Notes under the pieces: model-generated
What the model was told of the DNA's origin: nothing
Database searches by the model: none
Seen by the model: only the letters and a program-made list of their open reading frames with translations
Source: Niastella sp. OAS944
Lineage (GTDB): Bacteria > Bacteroidota > Bacteroidia > Chitinophagales > Chitinophagaceae
Length of the DNA stretch: 64,000 nucleotides
Direction: 5' to 3'
Assembly: GCA_024809215.1 (NCBI GenBank)
Contig: JANUBW010000008.1
Span: 372,001 to 436,000 of the forward strand
Translations under genes and position numbers: made by a program
Shown: in pieces, positions 58,509-64,000 of the stretch
Layout: the number at the start of each line of letters is the position of its first letter
Position numbering within the stretch: position 1 is the stretch's first letter

Positions 58509-59603
58509 TTAGTAAGCCTTTACCATAAACACTGCTTCTTCAATTTTCTTGATCTGCGCAACTCTGTCCATGTTTCTGATAGAAGAGTTAAGCGTTAAGC
58601 GAATGTTTTGATAGGCTGTGTCTTTTCTGATCTCTTCAAGACTGCGGAAGATGTTTTTAGCGGTGATGGCAAATACAACACCTTCGGCTGCTTTTTGACG
58701 GGCAGTAATAATACCAATCACTTCGCCATTTTTATTAAATACCGGGCCGCCTGAGTTACCGGGGTTTGCCGATACGCCTATTTGAACCGACAGGGTATCG
58801 CCATTGTATCCGGTTTTGGCGCTCATGTAACCTTCGTTGTAAACAATTTCTTCGCGGGGGAAACCAAGGATGAACAGTTGTTCACCTAATTCAGATCCAC
58901 CTTTGCGAATGCCATAGGGCAGTGGTCCCTGGCTTCTGAAATCAGCATCTTCTATTTTTAAGATCGCCAGGTCGGTTTTGTCGTTTGAGTATATAACCTT
59001 TGACCTGAACTCCTGTCCTTTGCTATTTTGTACTACCACGCTTGAAGCATTGAGTACTACGTGAGCGTCTGTAGCAATATATCCTTTACCATCAATAAGG
59101 AAACCGGTTCCGCCAAATTTAACTGGGGTGTTTTCGGGACCTTTGCTAAAACGGGCCTCTACTTTATTATCAAGTGCATTTACTTTATTATCTACTTCAC
59201 GCTTAATGACCTTGCTAAGTCGTTCAAAATCCTGACCGGTTTTCTTTTGTGCGTAGTAGGTGGCCATGCTGGCAATAAGAAGGGTAGTGATACCAGCGAT
59301 GGAGGCGGCAACTGCCATAACCCTTTTGTATTTTCTCCAGATCTGGATAACGGTGGCCTTGGGAGCTTCTTCTTTTATATCGCCCGATTCGAGCAGTTGA
59401 ATATGTACGTCGTGAAGTGTTGATTTGAAGTTCTTCCAGTCGGCAAACTGGTCCATCTGTTGCAAAAACATGGTATGCTCCACAACTTTTTGGTCTACTT
59501 CGGGATTGCTTTTTCTCAGTTGCTCAAAAGAAGCTATTTCTTCGGTCGACATTTCGCCACGGAGAAATCGTTCAATAGCATCTAATAATTGTACATCTTG
59601 CAT
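58509..59603 (-). CDS. Anti-sigma-like / trypsin-like serine protease fusion
   Basis: The protein has 364 residues. Residues ~1-85 (AIERFLRGEMSTEEIASFEQ) resemble the cytoplasmic anti-sigma domain of Bacteroidota. One membrane helix follows at ~95-118 (VMAVAASIAGITTLLIASMA), then a short coiled coil and an S1C/HtrA-like protease domain with His in YIATDAHVVLNASS, Asp in NDKTDLAILKIEDA and Ser in NPGNSGGPVFNKNG. No PDZ domain is present. The start codon ATG 59603 overlaps the sigma factor stop by one base (TGATG), so it is co-translated with the ECF sigma factor. A membrane-anchored anti-sigma with an extracytoplasmic protease suggests envelope stress signalling; this is inference. Confidence 0.88.
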   Translation of the reverse strand: MQDVQLLDAIERFLRGEMSTEEIASFEQLRKSNPEVDQKVVEHTMFLQQMDQFADWKNFKSTLHDVHIQLLESGDIKEEAPKATVIQIWRKYKRVMAVAASIAGITTLLIASMATYYAQKKTGQDFERLSKVIKREVDNKVNALDNKVEARFSKGPENTPVKFGGTGFLIDGKGYIATDAHVVLNASSVVVQNSKGQEFRSKVIYSNDKTDLAILKIEDADFRSQGPLPYGIRKGGSELGEQLFILGFPREEIVYNEGYMSAKTGYNGDTLSVQIGVSANPGNSGGPVFNKNGEVIGIITARQKAAEGVVFAITAKNIFRSLEEIRKDTAYQNIRLTLNSSIRNMDRVAQIKKIEEAVFMVKAY

Positions 59604-60187
59604 CACACGTCGTTGTTTTTAAATTCGGCAAAGAATAATTTGCGAAGCCTCATCAGACATTTGTATTTCTGATTTTTGGCGTTATCAGCATTTGTATATC
59701 CAAAATGGCCGGCAATGTCTGTCATGCTTTTTTTCTGCAGATAAAAGGCCTCAATCAAACTTCTGCAGGGTTCACCCAAATGCAACATGGCTTTTTCCAT
59801 CATCTGAAACTCCGAATTAAGCTGGTTGTGGCTTTCCACTTCTTCCTCAACAGGTACGGTTTCGTCTAAACCGGCAATATTGGGAACGTATTTCTGCTGT
59901 TGTTGCAGTTTTTTTAGCCATAACCGGCGGCTTACTGAATAAACATAGGTTTTAAGCTGACAGTTTAATTCAAATGAGCCGCTTTTTGCTTTTTCGTACA
60001 GCACAATTACAGTTTCCTGGAATATATCCCGTGCGTCGTCCGCAGACCCGTTATTATTGAGGATCAACGATTGAACCATATTATAAAAGAGTTTATATAT
60101 AGTTTCAACCGATTTGCGGTCGTTTACAGCCAGTCCTTTTAACAATGCTTTTTCGTCGGTAGAATCAGTTTTCACGCTTTGAACCAT
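59603..60187 (-). CDS. ECF-type RNA polymerase sigma factor
   Basis: The protein has 194 residues. The sigma-2 region includes DDARDIFQETVIVLYEKAKS, and sigma-4 includes LGEPCRSLIEAFYLQKKSMT and DIAGHFGYTNADNAKNQKYK. The first gene of a two-gene unit with the anti-sigma/protease fusion. No zinc-finger anti-sigma gene is found nearby, so the fusion protein is its likely partner. The 210 bp upstream (60188-60397) are AT-rich; no certain promoter is seen. Confidence 0.92.
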   Translation of the reverse strand: MVQSVKTDSTDEKALLKGLAVNDRKSVETIYKLFYNMVQSLILNNNGSADDARDIFQETVIVLYEKAKSGSFELNCQLKTYVYSVSRRLWLKKLQQQQKYVPNIAGLDETVPVEEEVESHNQLNSEFQMMEKAMLHLGEPCRSLIEAFYLQKKSMTDIAGHFGYTNADNAKNQKYKCLMRLRKLFFAEFKNNDV

Positions 60188-60397
60188 TAATTAATACTCA
60201 ATTTAAACAGAAGTAACCCAACCGGGATAATAAAATCAGACCAAAAACAGGCAAAAAGGGTTAAAAATGCCTCCGGGCCCGTAAGGTTGGATTTTTTTTA
60301 AAAAAAATAAAAAATTTTAAGGTGACCGGGGTTACCTTTTCTTCTTTACTGTATTAACCTACAATAAATCATTTGTAAACAAACAAAAAACGGTACA

Positions 60398-60607
60398 ATG
60401 AAAAAACTGTTGTTAGTATTAGCTATCGGTTCTTTATTCGCAGTAGCATGTAATGATGGCGGAAGCGCTGAGGCAGAAAAAACTGCTGCTGATTCAGCTG
60501 CAACTCAACCTACTGTTGATACTGCTGCTCAGCAACCTACAGTTGATACTACTGCTCATGCAGCTGATACAACTGCAAAAAAAGCTGATTCTACTATCAA
60601 GAAATAA
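60398..60607 (+). CDS. Small Ala/Thr-rich lipoprotein
   Basis: The protein has 69 residues. The lipobox ends at Cys18 (SLFAVAC). The mature part is a low-complexity run of Ala, Thr, Asp and Lys with a repeated PTVDTAAQQ / PTVDTTAHA unit, so it is probably an unstructured surface or periplasmic peptide. Divergent from the sigma factor and followed by two hairpins. Similar short lipoproteins are very common in the family; function unknown. Confidence 0.78.
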   Translation: MKKLLLVLAIGSLFAVACNDGGSAEAEKTAADSAATQPTVDTAAQQPTVDTTAHAADTTAKKADSTIKK

Positions 60608-60634
60608 GTTTTTTTTCATATGGCAAGCAATCGT

Positions 60635-60668
60635 TAGAGACCGTCCCGTTCCCGGGATGGTCCTTTTG
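60635..60668 (+). terminator. Hairpin terminator of the small lipoprotein gene
   Basis: GACCGTCCCG and CGGGATGGTC pair with one G-T and close a TTCC loop, followed by CTTTTG. Confidence 0.75.
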
Positions 60669-60686
60669 ACAAGCCATAAGAAGCTT

Positions 60687-60725
60687 AAACCCTTTCACCA
60701 ACTGGCGAAAGGGTTTTCTTTTTGT
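60687..60725 (+). terminator. Second hairpin terminator
   Basis: AAACCCTTTC and GAAAGGGTTTT are followed by CTTTTTG. Confidence 0.75.
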
Positions 60726-60734
60726 GCCCCACTT

Positions 60735-60769
60735 AGTTCTCTGTTCATAGTTCATAGTCTCCGGTTCAT
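60735..60769 (+). repeat. 7-mer array, AGTTCAT theme
   Basis: AGTTCTC, TGTTCAT, AGTTCAT, AGTCTCC and GGTTCAT are five consecutive 7-mers sharing their theme with 29652-29679. The array stands 20 bp before the 21-bp palindrome array. Confidence 0.85.
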
Positions 60770-60789
60770 TTCCCAACAGGCATAGGCTA

Positions 60790-61206
60790 ATTGCCCGCTG
60801 GCAAAGGTTCATTGCCAAAAGGCAAAAGTTCATTGTCCCCAGGTAAAGATTCATTTCCTCCAGGCAAAGGTTCATTGTCAATTGCCAAGGATTCATTGTC
60901 CAAAGGCAGAGGTCTGTTGCCCGCGGACAAAGCATTTTTGCCCGAGGCAAATAGAAAATTGTCCGCGGACAAAGGTTCTCTGCCCCTGGGCAAAAACATA
61001 ATTGCCCGGACAAAATATAATTGCCCCTGGCAATTATCCAATGGCCCAGGGCAAAAAAACAATTGCCACGGACAAACGGCCAATTGCCCCGGACAAAAAC
61101 AAAATTGCCCCTGGCAATTACCTGTTTGCCCCGGGCAAAAATATAATTGCCCGGGGCAAAACATAATTGCCCGCGGGCAAAGGATCGTTGCCCGTGGGCA
61201 ATTATA
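60790..61206. repeat. 20-unit array of 21-bp palindromic units (TTGCCC/GGGCAA)
   Basis: Twenty consecutive units occupy 417 bp; sixteen are exactly 21 bp and the others 19-22 bp. Each has the core TTGCCC..GGGCAA or a close variant (for example ATTGCCCGCTGGCAAAGG, ATTGTCCGCGGACAAAGG, TTTGCCCCGGGCAAAAAT). Palindromes are more perfect at the right end (units 16-20) than at the left. 21 is 3 x 7, and the first units share ATTGCC and GGTTC with the intergenic 7-mer themes. Long open frames on both strands are a by-product of the 21-bp period. Confidence 0.95.
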
Positions 61207-61277
61207 ACTATTTCATTGATTTTCAATAGTACTTGATGCGCGGGGGCCTCCTGCGCTAAAGCTTAGGTGGTTGAAAT

Positions 61278-61311
61278 AAAAAAAAGGCCTTCGCCCATGG
61301 CGAAAGCCTTT
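61278..61311 (-). terminator. Terminator of the small lipoprotein gene at 61335-61466
   Basis: AAAGGCCTTCGCC and GGCGAAAGCCTTT form the stem around CAT. In the gene's direction (minus strand) the A-run at 61277-61285 becomes a T-tract directly after it. Confidence 0.88.
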
Positions 61312-61334
61312 CATAATATCAGGGTTGAAAATAA

Positions 61335-61466
61335 TTAGCGGTGACCGTAACCTATATATCCTTGAGTTCCTTTGCAGCCGCCCTTGGCGCCTCTTGAGGC
61401 AGCACATGAGGTAATAGTAGCACTAGCTATAACAATCATAGCCAGGATAACGAGTGTCCGTTTCAT
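61335..61466 (-). CDS. Small lipoprotein (43 residues)
   Basis: The protein begins MKRTLVILAMIVIASATITS and has its lipobox Cys at position 21. The mature peptide is AASRGAKGGCKGTQGYIGYG followed by HR. Bacteroidota often encode tiny lipoproteins with a C-x-GxxGY-like tail, and this resembles them. A -7 box and a terminator flank it, which supports a real transcription unit. Function unknown. Confidence 0.75.
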   Translation of the reverse strand: MKRTLVILAMIVIASATITSCAASRGAKGGCKGTQGYIGYGHR

Positions 61467-61535
61467 TTTTGTGATTATTTAAAAGTTTGACAATTTCCTG
61501 ATGAAAAAACGGGCTTAACGATCATCAGGTTCATT

Positions 61536-61543
61536 CAAAGGTA
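61536..61543 (-). promoter_or_regulatory. -7 promoter box of the 43-residue lipoprotein gene
   Basis: On the minus strand it reads TACCTTTG, with a leader of about 65 nt. Confidence 0.65.
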
Positions 61544-61706
61544 AACGGACTTAAGGGAGAGGAAAATTCGGTAGGATTGGATAGTAAGATGAAGTAAAAT
61601 AACAAAGAATATCCCGTACATGCAAGCCTCCTGCCAAAAAATATCAAAAGTGTATATAAAAAGTTTTTGGTAATCGTTTCACCTTAAATACATTTAGCCG
61701 CAAAAT

Positions 61707-61835
61707 CAATTGGCAATTGACAATTTGCAATTGACAAGGTCCGCCGACAATCGGGATTTCCGTATTATTACATCTTTGCCTATTGCCTATTGCCCATTGT
61801 CTATTGTCCATTGCCCATTGTCTATTGCCTATTGG
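61707..61835 (+). repeat. 7-mer inverted array, CAATTGG/ATTGCCT theme, before mpl
   Basis: CAATTGG, CAATTGA, CAATTTG, CAATTGA and CAAGG are followed by a 40-bp spacer and then seven consecutive units, ATTGCCT, ATTGCCC, ATTGTCT, ATTGTCC, ATTGCCC, ATTGTCT and ATTGCCT. The theme is shared with 58338-58508 and with the lipB insert. It ends 36 bp before the mpl start. Confidence 0.94.
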
Positions 61836-61871
61836 AATGGGGTTAATAACCAAATAATTATTCAATTTCAG

Positions 61872-63233
61872 ATGAAAGTACACTTTATAGCTATTGGCGG
61901 AAGCGTGATGCATCAGCTGGCGCTTGCTTTGTCGAAAAAAGGTTACCAGGTAACAGGCAGCGATGATGAAATATTTGAACCTGCCCAGGGGAATCTGCAA
62001 AAAGAAGGACTGCTACCGGCCGCCTTTGGCTGGTTTCCTGAAAAAATTACTGCCAACCTCGATGCGGTGATCCTTGGTATGCATGCCAAACAAGATAATC
62101 CCGAACTGCAAAAAGCCAGGGAACTGGGTTTGAAGATCTATTCTTTCCCCGAATATATATACCAGGAAAGTCGCGAAAAAACACGTGTAGTGGTAGGTGG
62201 TAGTCATGGAAAAACCACTACAACATCTATGATCATGCACGCCTTGAAAAAGGCAGGCAAAGATTTCGATTATCTGGTAGGCGCCCGGCTCGAAGGGTTC
62301 GATCAAAGCGTTCAGGTTACTCATGCCCCCATTATTGTTTGTGAGGGCGATGAATATCCGGCCAGCGTTATTGAAAAAAGACCCAAGTTCCATTTCCTGT
62401 TCCCGCATATTGCCATTCTTACCGGCATTGCCTGGGACCATATAAACGTTTTTCCAACATTTGATTTCTACCTCGAGCAGTTCACCATTTTTATACAGAA
62501 GATTGAACCGGGTGGTATATTAATATATAACGAAACTGACCCGGTACTTAAAAAGCTGGTAATGCAAAACAAGCGTTCAGATATTCGCTATCAGCCTTAC
62601 CAGGTGCCATTTCATACCATTTCAAACGGTAAAACAACACTTACCATTGACGACCAAACAGGCGTGTTGCAGGTATTTGGCAATCATAACCTGTTGAATT
62701 TGCACGCGGCCTGGTATGTATGTCGTGAACTGGGTATGAATGCAGCCACTTTTGTAAAGGCAATATCTTCCTTTACAGGTGCCGCAAAACGCCTTGAGTT
62801 GTTGGCAAGTAATGATACCACTATTGTTTACCGCGATTTTGCGCATGCGCCATCGAAAGTGAAAGCCACTATTGATGCGGTAAAACAACAGTTTCCCAAT
62901 CGTACGCTGGTAGGGGTGTTGGAGCTGCATACGTATAGCAGCCTCAACGAGCAATTTATGAATGAGTATAAGGGCGCTATGGACAAAGCCGATAAAGCTG
63001 CCGTATTTTATTCGCGCCATGCGCTGGAGTTAAAGCGTATGCCCGACCTGCCTGCTGAAAAAGTTTTAGCTGGTTTTGGTAAACCGGGGCTTAAAGTAGT
63101 GAACGATAAAGAAGAGCTGCTGCAGTGGCTGCAACAATTGAATTTTAAAAATGCCTGTTTGTTGTTAATGAGTTCGGGTAACTATGATGGAGCAGATATG
63201 CTTACTTTTGCACAGCAGATAACAGGGAAGTAA
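61872..63233 (+). CDS. mpl: UDP-N-acetylmuramate:L-alanyl-gamma-D-glutamyl-meso-diaminopimelate ligase
   Basis: The protein has 453 residues and belongs to the Mur ligase family. It recycles peptidoglycan tripeptide by joining it to UDP-MurNAc in the cytoplasm. The N-terminal Rossmann-like part (KVHFIAIGGSVMHQLALALS), the ATP loop VVGGSHGKTTTTSMIMHAL and the C-terminal domain start (YRDFAHAPSKVKATIDAV) are clear. I start at MKVHFIAIGG; the longer frame begins in the repeat array. No other mur gene lies adjacent. Confidence 0.92.
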   Translation: MKVHFIAIGGSVMHQLALALSKKGYQVTGSDDEIFEPAQGNLQKEGLLPAAFGWFPEKITANLDAVILGMHAKQDNPELQKARELGLKIYSFPEYIYQESREKTRVVVGGSHGKTTTTSMIMHALKKAGKDFDYLVGARLEGFDQSVQVTHAPIIVCEGDEYPASVIEKRPKFHFLFPHIAILTGIAWDHINVFPTFDFYLEQFTIFIQKIEPGGILIYNETDPVLKKLVMQNKRSDIRYQPYQVPFHTISNGKTTLTIDDQTGVLQVFGNHNLLNLHAAWYVCRELGMNAATFVKAISSFTGAAKRLELLASNDTTIVYRDFAHAPSKVKATIDAVKQQFPNRTLVGVLELHTYSSLNEQFMNEYKGAMDKADKAAVFYSRHALELKRMPDLPAEKVLAGFGKPGLKVVNDKEELLQWLQQLNFKNACLLLMSSGNYDGADMLTFAQQITGK

Positions 63234-63355
63234 TAAATACATTATATTGTTTGTGATTTGATTTATTTATTCCCCGAATGGGAGAAAAGCGACCTTTTTT
63301 TATCTTTTTTGCAAAACGCCTAATTTATATAACCATTATCAATTATCATTGTTGA

Positions 63356-64000
63356 ATGTTGCAGTTAAAGAAGCCGCTGGCAGTTATTGATCTTGAAACC
63401 ACCGGGGTTAACCTGGGCTCGGATCGTATCGTTGAAATAGCCATAGTTAAAATTCAAACCGATGGCACCCGACAAATAAAACGAAAGCTCCTGAATCCTG
63501 AAATGCCGATCTCGCAGGTATCGCGCGATCTGCATGGCATAACAAATGAAATGGTGAAGGATGCCCCAACTTTTAAACAGGTTGCCAATGAAATAAAGCA
63601 ATTTCTCGATAATTGCGACCTGGCAGGTTATAATTCGAACCGGTTCGATATTCCGCTGTTGGCCGAAGAGTTCCTGCGGGTTGGGCTTGAGTTTGATTTC
63701 AACAACCGCCGGCTGGTAGATGTACAAAAGATCTTCCATATGATGGAACAGCGTACCCTCAGCGCGGCATATAAATTTTATTGCAATAAGAACCTGGAGG
63801 GAGCCCATGGTGCTGAGGCTGATGCCGTAGCCACGTGGGAAATACTTGAGGCTCAATTAGAAAAATACCCCCAGCTGGGAACCAGTGTGGAAACCATTAT
63901 CACCTGTATAGGGGATGATAGTATAGTTGATTTTGCCCGCCGCATGATCATGGAAAACGGGGTAGAAGTGTTTAATTTCGGCAAACACAAAGGCCGTTCG
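63356..64000 (+). CDS. DnaQ-like 3'-5' exonuclease, 3' end outside window
   Basis: The visible 215 residues start MLQLKKPLAVIDLETTGVNL. The DEDDh motifs are ExoI DLETTG, ExoII LAGYNSNRFDIPLLAEE and ExoIII with His in NLEGAHGAEADAVATWEILE. The gene continues beyond the right edge, where FGKHKGRS suggests the extra C-terminal domain seen in some RNase T/exonuclease relatives. It may be a proofreading-like or repair exonuclease. The 122 bp before it are AT-rich, with no clear promoter. Confidence 0.88.
   Translation, partial: MLQLKKPLAVIDLETTGVNLGSDRIVEIAIVKIQTDGTRQIKRKLLNPEMPISQVSRDLHGITNEMVKDAPTFKQVANEIKQFLDNCDLAGYNSNRFDIPLLAEEFLRVGLEFDFNNRRLVDVQKIFHMMEQRTLSAAYKFYCNKNLEGAHGAEADAVATWEILEAQLEKYPQLGTSVETIITCIGDDSIVDFARRMIMENGVEVFNFGKHKGRS

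Noticed and set aside
60790-61206. CRISPR array
   Set aside because: There is no constant repeat with unique spacers; each unit is itself a variant palindrome and no cas genes are present.
60597-61226. Long open frames on both strands across the 21-bp array
   Set aside because: The period of 21 keeps every frame open for many units; the translations are monotonous repeats (Pro/Gly/Lys or Cys/Pro/Gly) without any start context or gene-like composition.
61710-61871. 54-residue N-terminal extension of Mpl
   Set aside because: It translates the 7-mer array (LPIAYCPLSIVHCPLSIAY) and precedes the conserved start MKVHFIAIGG.

Overview
The window reads as the chromosome of a Bacteroidota bacterium, most likely family Chitinophagaceae. 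The pointers are type IX secretion sorting domains of both kinds, TAnnTTTG-type -7 promoter boxes, almost no Shine-Dalgarno sequences, a HupE/M1-peptidase/DUF6702 cluster, and genes such as mpl, lipB and a homogentisate dioxygenase with Bacteroidota-like sequences. No tRNA or rRNA gene, insertion sequence, prophage or CRISPR array was seen. The gene content is mostly housekeeping.

Layout. 0-2.6 kb: a partial SRPBCC protein, homogentisate dioxygenase behind a duplicated leader, and a lipoprotein. 2.8-9.8 kb: a TetR-controlled tripartite ABC-2 efflux operon (TolC, HlyD, two ATPases, two permeases) with a matching operator before both the regulator and tolC. 10-14.1 kb: an aldo/keto reductase and a second TetR regulon (tetR, small HMA-like protein, MFS exporter) carrying three related operators. 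14.3-18.8 kb: the ribosomal alpha operon (infA, rpmJ, rpsM, rpsK, rpsD, rpoA, rplQ) with no secY/map upstream. 18.9-21.4 kb: carA, aroQ and a MORN-like secreted protein. 21.5-29.6 kb: two large delta-60-repeat type IX cargo proteins, an M1 peptidase, HupE and DUF6702. 29.8-45.5 kb: a CBS/DUF21 membrane protein, PAP2 phosphatase, LTA-synthase-like protein, methyltransferase, glmM, cysteine desulfurase, FGGY kinase, HGSNAT-like protein, a PA14-like type IX protein and mutS. 45.8-64 kb: SpoU methyltransferase, UbiA-type prenyltransferase, ruvX, def, a giant repeat-rich type IX B protein, rluD, lipB, a PLP deaminase, a nucleotidyltransferase, an ECF sigma factor followed by an anti-sigma/trypsin fusion, small lipoproteins, mpl and an exonuclease.

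The most unusual content lies between the genes. At about twenty loci the bases just after a stop codon hold short tandem arrays of degenerate 7-mers or 8-mers, usually followed by a second array of the reverse-complement theme, so that the pair forms a long imperfect inverted repeat. The themes differ from locus to locus but the architecture is constant. Arrays often overlap the stop codon, wrap ordinary terminators, sit inside operons (including the ribosomal alpha operon and the efflux operon), and one 7-mer array lies in frame inside lipB. A related extreme form is a 20-unit array of 21-bp units (3 x 7), each centred on a TTGCCC/GGGCAA palindrome, at 60790-61206. I know of no name for this family, and it is the best candidate here for something undescribed.

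Short terminator hairpins, GC-rich C5/G5 hairpins and -7 promoter boxes are annotated where they can be seen. Several -7 boxes lie so close to the start codon that the mRNA would be nearly leaderless.
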